Origin: Harmothoe impar
Taxonomy: Eukaryota > Annelida > Polychaeta > Phyllodocida > Polynoidae
Assembly (NCBI GenBank): GCA_947462335.1
Contig: OX381708.1
Location: 7,936,001-8,000,000, forward strand
Direction: 5' to 3'
DNA: 64,000 nt
Numbering within the stretch: position 1 is the first letter of the stretch; each line of letters starts with the position of its first letter. Position numbers and translations under genes: made by a program. The notes beneath the pieces are model-generated. The model did no database searches. It was not told where the DNA came from and saw only the letters and a program-made list of their open reading frames with translations. This document shows, piece by piece, positions 1 through 9,268 of this stretch.

Positions 1-1424
1 ATTGGATTTTTATCCGGGTTATTGAGAGTAAATCTCCACCCCCCCTTGACTCTGTCCCCCTTGCTCCGTCACTTCTCCCTGTAAGCTTACCCGCCACGTA
101 TCTAGATGTACTTCTTAGCTTATTTATTTGTGTCCTTGTTGGGCAGTAGGGGCGGTGATAAAAATTATTTAGTCATTAAGAAAAGGTTATTAATGTTATG
201 TAACTACGGGGTCATATTTTATCGCCGTATCCACTTCTATACCCCTCTAGGCGCTCGATGAGGGAAGACCATTTGCATAGAGTGACTGTACCTGAGCCTA
301 GATTAAATAAAAACCTTACAAACTTGAGCTTGACTTGAACTTGAAATGCCGCCGTCCCCGCTGCTGCTATTCCCGCAGCCCTTAAGTTCTCAATTTTGAA
401 AAATGAAGCAAGCGGAATCCATTGACTAACTTTTTTTTGGTCTGGCCTAAGGTGATGCAAATATGTCAAGTTTTTGCTTAAAGAAGCAGGTTTTATTTTA
501 TGCTAGAGTTGATGGTTTAACTTCATGGAAATGATGTTGAAAGATGTTAAAAGTTAAGTTTTAAATTATGACTGATGATTCATGTTGGATCACTTCATCG
601 GTAGCCTCCATAATACCAATGGGCAGACCGGATTCGTAAAAGGCGACAAAATTTGAGGGGGCCCGTGCCCCACTGCTGTGATCAGTCACGTAAGCTGTTT
701 TGGTCGCTGCTGCCCATATGTGCAGGCCCAGGCCTTCTTGCTAGTGGTCTGGCATGGGATCCCTCCTCAGTGAACTATGTCTGAGATATCAAATGCCTGG
801 TTTGTCTGGCCCTGATTACTATGGTACTAGCCCAGGTATGTAGGACCAGGCAAATTAAAGAACACATGCTATTCTTCAAAAAGAGTAGGGGACGTGCCCC
901 GGTAGCGGTTTCCTCCCTCACCTCATAGATGTGGTCATTCATCCATAGATGGAGTCACTGCTATATTGGACAAGAAGCATATATAAATATCTGTCCTACT
1001 ACTGAGATGTAGGCTACCACTATTTGTGGATGACTCCTTGCCAACTTGAGATATGTCCAAGGCGTCACAGTACACTTGGATGTAAAACAACCTAATTAAT
1101 CAATCAATCATTCTTTCACCACAATACTCAGACTGTTATCTTTATTTAAATAGGTGTCCGACTGTGCAATAGATTATCACTATTTGTTGTTGGCTAATTC
1201 AAAGCAGTGCCGTAAGGTACTTTATGTCTCCTTGGACAGACTAAATTACATCTGATACATCAATTATAATTGTATTCACAATCCGATATTTCAATAGTAT
1301 TTGTGATAAGTTGTGTCAATTGTGCAATCATCTATTCAGACCATGACCTGAAGTCAAATGATCCTATCCAAAAAATATTACACTTAAAGACTAGCATTTT
1401 AATAGATTGCCTCCATTCTTTCAG
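1..1424. other. Upstream spacer, no gene recognised
   Basis: I see no coding region with family resemblance here. The stretch is AT-rich with short low-complexity runs. The 5' noncoding exon of the first Kelch gene probably lies in it or further upstream, but I cannot place it. A pyrimidine tract ending in an AG at 1423-1424 closes the stretch and is read as the splice acceptor for the coding exon. Confidence 0.5.
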
Positions 1425-1455
1425 ATTGAAAAAGTGGGCTCAAACAAGCATCACC

Positions 1456-3204
1456 ATGATAGACCTAGGCCTGACTTCCGGTATAAAGGACCTCTGGCAG
1501 GAGAACCTACTCCAGGACTACACCCTTGTAGTTGAGGGTCAGGAGTTCCAAGTACATAAGGTGGTTCTGGCTGCAGTTAGCAAGTACTTCAAGGTCATGC
1601 TTAGTGACGGCTTTATGGAAACTAAAAAGGACCACGTAGAAGTGAAAGGATTCTCTGCAGACATTGTGTCTAAACTCCTTGAGTTCCTCTACACTGCTGA
1701 TGAGAATATCATTAGTGGTAACACTTTAGCCATCTTGCGGTGTGCTGTGTATTTACAGATGCCATTAGTAACTGACTTCTGTGTCAAGAAACTGATGGAC
1801 GACCTGACCATCCACAACTGCTTAGATATACTATCAGTTCTGATTGAATGTTCATTCCCAGCTGAAACAAAAGTAGTGAAAAACTTCATTCAGACAAATT
1901 TGGAAGATATGATGGAGAACTGCAAGCCAGAAGGAATATCCTACGAGGCTCTAAAGGTACTACCTGAATTCTGGGAGAGATCAGAGTGGGACCTGTTCAT
2001 GTTCATCAAGAACTGGATCTGCTCAAACCTGGAGAAACACATGAGCTGTGTGGATGGCCTCATGTCACAAGTGCGCTTCTGTCTCATTAGTCCAAAGAAT
2101 CTGCAAGCTATCAGGGAGATGGACATATTCTCCCGCACTGAAGGCACATGGCAGCATCTGGTTATAAATGCTGTCAAGTACCACCAACTACCAATAAACC
2201 TCAAGGTTATAGACAGATCAGAACAATCAAGGGTGAGAAAAGAACCATCACCAGTTTTCTTCACCACAAACCGGGGAGCAGTTAAGTCAGACATCTTTTC
2301 ATTAGACAAAGAAAATAAATGGCAGAAAGATAAGAAATCACTGACAAAGGTTGAACGACATCCTCCCCAAGTCCGTTTCTGTATTTCGGTTAACAATTTT
2401 TTGATTTGTTACTATATGGATGGGAAGCACCACCCATGGCACATATTGGACTGTCGGACATTGGCATGGTCCAAAATGAGCCACAGGATGAAAGCAACAT
2501 CAGGCTTTGCTATGGTGCACCACAAGGACCACCTCTACACATTAGGGGGACAACAGCAGCCCAGACTTGGACCTGGGGAAATGGAAACATACGATTTCCT
2601 CACAGATCAGTGGAGTCGGTTCAGTGCAACCCCAGCTTCTGTGCGATCAGTTTCAGTGGAATATTCTGTTGCCTGTGTGATTGGAAATACAATCTACGTA
2701 CATGGTGGCATGATTTCCGCAGGGAGGGATACCATTGGAGAGTCAGATGCGCTATATTCTCTAAACTTATCGCATCAACGTCCAACATGGGAGAAGAAGT
2801 CGCCCTCTCAGAGCACGTTTTGGGCCCACGCAGTGACGGTGGTAAAGAGAAGTGGTGAAGATGCCATTGTCATCATTAACGAGGTTCCTGACATTGAGTG
2901 CTACGTTCCATCTCAAGACCAGTGGTCAACGATAGTGGTCTATCCTCATGATCTAGCGTATGGCCCTCGGTCAAGTAATTGCAATTGGATACTTGTCGAA
3001 GGAAACATGGTCTTCATTTTGATTATCTCTTGTGGTAATGAAGGTGGATATGAATATGACTACGCACCAATACCAGATGACAGCTACCCCTTCATGAAGT
3101 GGATCATCCCAGAGTATGGAGATGAGATCGTAGAAGTCCCTGTTGAGTTCTGGGCACCCCCCTCACACGATTTCTCCGCTGTCATGATGACAATTCCACC
3201 TTAA
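1456..3204 (+). CDS. BTB-BACK-Kelch protein, copy 1 (Kelch-like)
   Basis: This is a 582-aa Kelch-like protein. The family serves as substrate adaptors of Cullin-3 ubiquitin ligases: the BTB domain binds Cul3 and dimerises, and the Kelch propeller binds substrate. Seen here: BTB from about residue 13 to 115 (core HKVVLAAVSKYF), a BACK region to about 230 (FMFIKNWIC and VRFCLIS motifs), and a degenerate Kelch region from about 320 (TLAWSKM, HLYTLGG, TIYVHGG). The open frame extends upstream to 1270, but the ATG at 1456 is preferred. It has an ACC Kozak context, lies 31 bases after a splice acceptor at 1423-1424, and aligns with the starts of the two paralogues at 4561 and 17452. The full coding sequence lies in one exon. 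AATAAA at 4182 could be the polyadenylation signal. Subfamily and substrate are unknown. Confidence 0.9.
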   Translation: MIDLGLTSGIKDLWQENLLQDYTLVVEGQEFQVHKVVLAAVSKYFKVMLSDGFMETKKDHVEVKGFSADIVSKLLEFLYTADENIISGNTLAILRCAVYLQMPLVTDFCVKKLMDDLTIHNCLDILSVLIECSFPAETKVVKNFIQTNLEDMMENCKPEGISYEALKVLPEFWERSEWDLFMFIKNWICSNLEKHMSCVDGLMSQVRFCLISPKNLQAIREMDIFSRTEGTWQHLVINAVKYHQLPINLKVIDRSEQSRVRKEPSPVFFTTNRGAVKSDIFSLDKENKWQKDKKSLTKVERHPPQVRFCISVNNFLICYYMDGKHHPWHILDCRTLAWSKMSHRMKATSGFAMVHHKDHLYTLGGQQQPRLGPGEMETYDFLTDQWSRFSATPASVRSVSVEYSVACVIGNTIYVHGGMISAGRDTIGESDALYSLNLSHQRPTWEKKSPSQSTFWAHAVTVVKRSGEDAIVIINEVPDIECYVPSQDQWSTIVVYPHDLAYGPRSSNCNWILVEGNMVFILIISCGNEGGYEYDYAPIPDDSYPFMKWIIPEYGDEIVEVPVEFWAPPSHDFSAVMMTIPP

Positions 3205-3600
3205 CAACCTGAAAGGGGGAAAACAGGCAATGTTTCAGTAGCCAAGGCTAATGTTTCATGCTATATTAAGAACTGACTTTGTTGCAGATACAAACTGATG
3301 GGTGGAGGTTAAAATGAAACTCAGGCATTACCAGAAACAATGTTACCTTTAATGACTTGTACTTGCAAGTGAGAAATGTGGAAACACCTCTTTCGGAAGG
3401 TCCTTTTTGTTTAGACGGTGTACCTTTCATTCATACAAAGTAGCATTGTGGTACGTTGAATAGGGGTAGTAGTATTTCATGTACTGTGCAACAGTGTGTT
3501 GATTTATGCATTTAACAATGTTTATGTTTTATGTTTTTGAACTTTTTGGTATCTAACCAGGCTTGTTACATCTTTATTAATTACTTATGAATTTAAAATT

Positions 3601-3624
3601 CGGCTTATAGGCGGGGTTTTACGG
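3601..3624 (+). repeat. Solo right end of TACCGTAAAACC MITE family
   Basis: This fragment reads CGGCTTATAGG...GGTTTTACGGTA, the right terminal motif of the MITE family that has complete copies at 3694, 30919 and 54334. Confidence 0.6.
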
Positions 3625-3693
3625 TAGAAGAATCTAAACAAAAGAAAAAACACCAACTGAACTACTGCCCCTGTTTATTTTTCTTCAGTAAAA

Positions 3694-3914
3694 CCGTAAA
3701 ACCTCTCTTATAAGCCGACCTTTTTTGGGGATTTTTGGCCTGAATCGGCTTATGGTATCTCCTCGAAGTGGGGGGTCGGCTTATAAGGGAGGTATTTTAT
3801 CCAGTATATTGTAGTTTAAAGTTCTCTAAATGACCCAAAATTTGGCTTTTAGAATTCTCTGCCACTGGGAGGTCGGCTTATAAGGGAGGTCGGCTTATCA
3901 GAGAGGTTTTACGG
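3694..3914. mobile_element. MITE, CCGTAAAACC...GGTTTTACGG family
   Basis: This 221-bp non-autonomous element has inverted ends CCGTAAAACCTCTCTTATAA and the complement AGAGAGGTTTTACGG. TA follows the right end. TA target sites would fit a Tc1/mariner-type element. Internal blocks of TTATAAGCC or GGCTTATAAG recur in both orientations. It lies in the presumed 3'UTR or spacer of Kelch copy 1. Confidence 0.7.
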
Positions 3915-4560
3915 TAGTCATACAGGGGTCATATGTAAGGTACAAATGGGCCTTATTACATCTCCCCTTGGAATTCTATGATGAGACCCTTTGGATGCGA
4001 CAATTCCTTTATAAAAGCTCAATGGCGGAGTGTTATTATTTGATGTACTATGTTTACATATTTGTATATGTTTTGTTCAAAAAGCATTATATTATAAGAA
4101 CAATCAGATCTATAGAATTTGTTGAAAAGGTAATTGCATCATCAGTGAGCTGTCTCTCACGTTTTAGTGAAACATCAATTGAATAAATAGTTAATCCTAA
4201 TATTGAGTGTGATTTATTTTATGTAAATAAATCTGTCATATGGTGGCTGGATTCCATAGATTTGATCATCCTAGATACAATCTTCCCCTTATTTCTTGTG
4301 AAAAGTGTAACCTAGGTGCAGTCTGGATTTCCTAGACTAAAGGGCTATTAAAAAGAAATATATATTAAGGCAGGTCTTGAATAAGTGTTGGTCTCCTCTG
4401 AATACAGTGATGTTGACAATTAAATTGGCCTGGGAACTTATCAAAAAAACATTGATGTATTTAAATATACTTATACAATAAACAATTTGTCTTGATCTTT
4501 CAGATCTGGGTAACAAACTTTACAACCTACATCATCACTCACTGCTCCTCAAATACCACA

Positions 4561-6294
4561 ATGATAGACCTTGGGCTGACCTCCGGTATAAAGGACCTCT
4601 GGCAGGAGAACCTACTCCGGGACTACACCCTTGTAGTTGAGGGCCGTGAGTTCCAAGTACATAAGGTGGTTCTGGCTGCAGTCAGCAAGTACTTCAAGGC
4701 CATGCTTGGTGAAGGGTACATGGAGAGTAAAACAGACAAAGTGGAAGTGAACGGATTCTCTGCAGATGTTGTGTCCAAACTCCTTGACTTTGTTTACACA
4801 GCAGAGGATGCCACCATCGCTGATGACATGTTAGAGGTCCTTCACTGTGCTATATACCTGCAGATGCCTCTGGTAGCTGAATTCTGTGTCAAGAAACTGA
4901 TGGAAAATCTGGATGTTGCAAATTGCCTTGGAATACTCTCAGCATTGATTGAATACTCATTCCCCAAAGAAATAACGGCAGTTAAGAACTTCATGCGGAG
5001 TAACGTGGCAGAAGCCTATATGGAAACCTGTAACTTGGAGACGTTATCATCTGATACAGTTGAGGTCCTGATGGACTGCTGGCAGACATCTGAGTGGGAC
5101 ATGTTCATGTTTGTTCAAAACTGGATCTGTGTAGATTATGAAAACCGCATCAGCTTGGTTGATAAGCTCATGTCTAAGGTTCACTTCTGCCTTATTGCAC
5201 CAGAGGATTTACTGGCTATCCTCAAGATGGAGATTTACTGCAAAACTGTAGGGCCATGGCATGATCTGGTGGTGAACGCTGTGAAATATCACCAACTCCC
5301 AATAAACCTCAAGGTCTTGGACAAATCAGAGCAGGCAAAGGTGAAGGCTGAACCAGAGCCTGCAGCTTTCCTTGTAAATCCAGAGGAAAATATAGTTACA
5401 ATCCTTACACTAGATAGAGGGAATACATGGATGACAGAAAACCAGTGTCGACTTCTGCCATATATGGTGGATTGGTGTGAGACAGCAACCTTAGAAGTTA
5501 ATAATTTTCTTATTGTTTTCAGTTCAGGTGGGGGGCATCAACACTGGCAAATATTTGATCCGAGAACCATGACCTGGTCAACTATGCCCAGCATGGAAAA
5601 GCGGAAATCCCGTCTTTCGCTTGCTTATCATGGAGATATTTTGTATGTAGTAGGCAATACGCATATACCAAGAAAACCAAAAGAAACTACTTTGTGTGAA
5701 GTGGAACAGTTTAGCTTTCTTACAAACAGCTGGAGTTGTGTTCATGAAATGCCAGTTCAACTGAGTGAAGTCGCCGCATGTGTTCTGGGAGATACAATCT
5801 ACGTCAATGGTAGCCCTACTTGTAACTACCCTTATTTAAGGGATATTGACATGTACAGCTTGAACCTCTCATCTGACACCAATATATGGGAGACAAAGGA
5901 GTCATGTACGTGGGAGCATTACAAGTACCAGATGTCTGTAATAAGGAAGAACGGGGAAGAAGGACTGCTCCTATTTGATACATGCTTTAACTTGCAATTC
6001 TACAGTCCCTCCAATGACGACTGGTTCGGGATAACCCACACTGCTGAGCCTGAGGATTATAATTTTGATTTGCCAGAGCTTGTGCTCGCCAGAGGAGATA
6101 CTCTCTTCATCCTCGACATGTCCTTACCCACAGTTAAAGAGCATGGTGAAGTTGAAATGAACCATGTCTGCTGGAAGTTGACAATTCCAGAGGAAGGAGA
6201 GGTCACTAGAGTGGAGATGCAAGCCCTTCCTCAGAACACTTTGGAGAGATTCAGTGCTGTATTAGCGATTTCACCACAGAATGTAAAACGCTAG
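4561..6294 (+). CDS. BTB-BACK-Kelch protein, copy 2 (Kelch-like)
   Basis: This 577-aa paralogue of copy 1 is a predicted Cullin-3 adaptor. BTB lies near residues 13-115, BACK to about 230 (FMFVQNWIC and VHFCLIAPEDL), then weak Kelch repeats. One blade reads TMTWSTMPSMEKRK, followed by LYVVGN rather than the usual double glycine, so the propeller is diverged. The start is the ATG at 4561, aligned with the paralogues and 57 bases after a splice acceptor (CTTGATCTTTCAG, ending 4503). The open frame extends upstream to 4492, but that part is intron and UTR. AATAAA at 6700 is a good candidate polyadenylation signal. The first ~190 bases are nearly identical to copy 1, while the rest is clearly more diverged. 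Confidence 0.9.
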   Translation: MIDLGLTSGIKDLWQENLLRDYTLVVEGREFQVHKVVLAAVSKYFKAMLGEGYMESKTDKVEVNGFSADVVSKLLDFVYTAEDATIADDMLEVLHCAIYLQMPLVAEFCVKKLMENLDVANCLGILSALIEYSFPKEITAVKNFMRSNVAEAYMETCNLETLSSDTVEVLMDCWQTSEWDMFMFVQNWICVDYENRISLVDKLMSKVHFCLIAPEDLLAILKMEIYCKTVGPWHDLVVNAVKYHQLPINLKVLDKSEQAKVKAEPEPAAFLVNPEENIVTILTLDRGNTWMTENQCRLLPYMVDWCETATLEVNNFLIVFSSGGGHQHWQIFDPRTMTWSTMPSMEKRKSRLSLAYHGDILYVVGNTHIPRKPKETTLCEVEQFSFLTNSWSCVHEMPVQLSEVAACVLGDTIYVNGSPTCNYPYLRDIDMYSLNLSSDTNIWETKESCTWEHYKYQMSVIRKNGEEGLLLFDTCFNLQFYSPSNDDWFGITHTAEPEDYNFDLPELVLARGDTLFILDMSLPTVKEHGEVEMNHVCWKLTIPEEGEVTRVEMQALPQNTLERFSAVLAISPQNVKR

Positions 6295-7860
6295 TCAATG
6301 TCAATGCTATTTTGCAAAGTGGTACATAGCAAATGTGAATGGTCCATTTTTTTTGTCCGGTTCGGATGTGGAAGCCAACAGAAATAATGTGCAATCATCA
6401 GTAGGTGTTTTACTTGGCAGATAAAGACTGTCTAATTGTGTGCACTTGATCTGGAATATTCCAGTATAATTTCCTATTCTCAACATGATACATAAACTGT
6501 TAGTCATTTCACATTGACATTTCTATTGAGAAGGTGGTCACCAGATACAGTGGTCAGATTAATCTGATCAGATCAATCTGAAACAACTCCTGGAAAAGGG
6601 ATGAAGATTTTGTTACATAATGATGCTATGTTTAAGTCACATTTGAGTACGAGTTAACTTATGGTTTACAGACTTTTATTGATGGAAGCAATATTGAAAA
6701 ATAAACTAGTAGTTAAACTTTAATATTGAATATGATATAGTCTTTTTCATTAATCTAGAATTATTTCAGTTCACGTCCCTGAAAGTTTCATTATGCTTTT
6801 TTTACACCTGAAGATGTTTTCTTACTCCTGTACACATATCCATAGTAGGATGACTTGGAGGTATTCCTAGCATATACAATGTACCGTAAAACCTTGCTTA
6901 TAAGTCATATTTTAAAGGGGGTTATCTTTTTGTTCACGAGGAGGTTGTTTCCCTGAGGAACACAACTACAAAGTGCCCTTGACCCTGCTGACATTTCCCA
7001 GCTGGACTTAACTATGCATCAAATTTCTCACCCTTACTCCCATTGGTTACTCATGTGGTCAGCTGGTCACACTTGGGTCAGGCTCTGACCAGTTCATACT
7101 GACACTGTGCTAAGACAGGTGCAGTTTACTAGACACTGGCACTGTGCTTCAGTGGGGCCTAGTGGTGTGGTGTGTATTTGTAATAGTCATAGTTTTTAGG
7201 GATTGGGCCCTATGACTATGACTATGATTTATGTACAGGCTGTTACTCATTACATCAGTATTGTATGGGTTAGTAGGCCTATGGCCTAGTAGCTTTTCAG
7301 GTGGATTTAGGGTGTTCATAATTTGTATAGGAGTTGTGTCCTATTTTATGATTTATTGGGCCTATCTCTTCCAGAGATGGGCCCCACTTTGTAGTTTCGA
7401 CCCTTATGGCGTCATCATCAGGTGGATTTGACAGGAAAAATATATTGTTATAGTTCTACTATGTGTATATTTTATAAAATACAATAGACCCCACTTGGCA
7501 GTCTATTAGGCCTAGTATTTTATTTATTTGTGCATTACTCTATAAAAATTGTGTTATTTATAGATCAAGTTTTTTAGGGAAATGTGTGAGGGACCGGGGC
7601 ATTTTTATAGGAATTAGTCCTTGTTGGGTGAAATGCCGGGTAATTTTGTGTGGCTTTTTTAACGAGGACGTGTTGGCATTTCACCCATGGCTGCCGTCCG
7701 TCGTGTTCATCCCCAAGGGTGAATGACTACGAAGTTTCTCCATCCAGTGGAATTCCACTATCGCCAGTAGGCGCTTCCCTTCGTCGCTTTTTGGGTGTCG
7801 GTTTATGAAGTCCACGACGTAGAACCTCATGTCTCTGTCCTTTTTATGATCACACTGGTT
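6295..7860. other. Spacer downstream of Kelch copy 2
   Basis: This is the 3'UTR of copy 2 (to about 6720, with AATAAA at 6700), then AT-rich sequence with a partial MITE left end (TACCGTAAAACC at 6882). I see no gene in the remainder. The short open frame at 7231-7431 has no recognised domain. Confidence 0.5.
6882..6950 (+). repeat. Partial TACCGTAAAACC MITE (left end only)
   Basis: TACCGTAAAACCTTGCTTAT matches the left end of the MITE family complete at 3694, 30919 and 54334. No matching right end follows. Confidence 0.5.
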
Positions 7861-8420
7861 GACTCAGGGTAACTGAGTAATACTACACGACTGAACCATG
7901 CTTTAAGACGTTTTTGTTACATAGGAGAATGTCTATCATGCAGCCTGTGTTATAGATAGACATGAGAGAACCCAAGGGATAGATGGACAAGGTCGGGGGA
8001 CAAATGTTTCCTTCGAAAAGAAATCTGAAATGTCTTTCCTTCACCCTGTAATTTGGCTGCGATCTTCAGGTACTGATTTCTCTCTTTTCCATAAACTCTT
8101 AACTATTCTTAAATTGCTACCCTCTAACTGAAAGGCACATAGGCTACAGTGTTAAAGCAAAGATAGAAATGACTACTTCTGCCAAAATCCCCCATAGTTC
8201 TCTCTTCACACACAAATATGCCATCTTGTACAGAGGAAATACCCTCAAACACACAATAAAAACCATCTAAAACATTTAAATTGAATTTAAATCAAAGTCA
8301 CCAGAACAGAGCAACACAAAAAGACTCATTTTCTCTTTGTGATATTCACCTGCGAACTTCCACAAGCCCCCACTTCAACATGCCCCCCCCCCAACCTCTG
8401 ACCTGCAGGAGACTTTGCAC

Positions 8421-8444
8421 TTGAACCCCCCCCCCCCCCCCCCC
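8421..8444 (+). repeat. Poly-C tract
   Basis: A long C homopolymer near a second C-rich stretch (8383-8392). It is low-complexity and a likely sequencing-length artefact. Confidence 0.6.
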
Positions 8445-8739
8445 ATGAAAAATATAAAAGTCATAATTTTGGGTTTTGGTGAACAGATTTGGCAAACAAG
8501 ATATATTTTTTTTTAAGTCTCTAGTACAACCCACACTCGCCAGGTCCATCTTGGACCATCTGTGATCATCCAATGGGGTCCATAAAGCATATCTGGTTTG
8601 GTAGATAGTTAAAGTATCCGTAAGCCTGAGGGCGACCAGAAATTGGTATGGCCAGCTCTGAAGACGAGAAATTTTGCAGGAATTGTCACTAAGGACGAGA
8701 CATTGCTGAATCCCATAGAGTTAGGATTACTGTAGTCAA

Positions 8740-8815
8740 TGCTCCCCCTGCCATGGTATCAACTATAGTTGATGCTTGCCCAGCCATGGTATCAACTATA
8801 ATTGATGCTCGCCCA
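8740..8815 (+). repeat. Short direct repeat, two units
   Basis: Two units of about 40 bp share GCCATGGTATCAACTATA followed by a TTGATGCT motif. I see no function. Confidence 0.5.
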
Positions 8816-9268
8816 CAAAGGGTTAAATTAGCTTTTTAGTTCTCTTTCCACACATCAACAAAGAGTGTCGCCACTGGTAATTTTCGTACTGCGCGAGATC
8901 TCAACCATCAACGCGTGCAGAGCAAAATTGTACCACCCATATCTTCACCATTTATCGTCCGATTGACTCACTTTTTGGTAGGGACAGAAGGCGGTACATG
9001 CCCGCAGCCTGCAACTGTCGCCCACACCAACCTGCACACCCACACCCACCTGCTCTCCCACACCCACCTGCTCACCCAAACCCACCTGCTGGCCTGAATG
9101 GGAATAACATAGATGTATGACACATGACTTAAGGGTACTTTTTAACAAGGAATTCATTTCTGATGCCAGAATTGACCAATGAATGATTATAAGGGAGTAC
9201 TATATCTAAGTACATGATAAGCTACATATCCAGCTTACCCTGAGTCATCTGTGAGGCCACTCACACGC

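Larger units (their letters stand above)
3205..4503. other. Spacer between Kelch copies 1 and 2
   Basis: This holds the likely 3'UTR of copy 1, a TA-flanked MITE (3694-3914) with a solo right end before it (3601-3624), AATAAA motifs near 4182 and 4225, and the upstream intron sequence of copy 2, which ends at the acceptor at 4501-4503. The short open frame at 3968-4186 shows no recognisable domain. Confidence 0.55.

Noticed and set aside
212..469. 85-aa minus-strand ORF
   Set aside because: Short, low-complexity Ala/Gly stretch, no domain and no splice support.
2406..2858. 150-aa + strand ORF inside Kelch copy 1
   Set aside because: It is an out-of-frame shadow of the clearly conserved Kelch reading frame.
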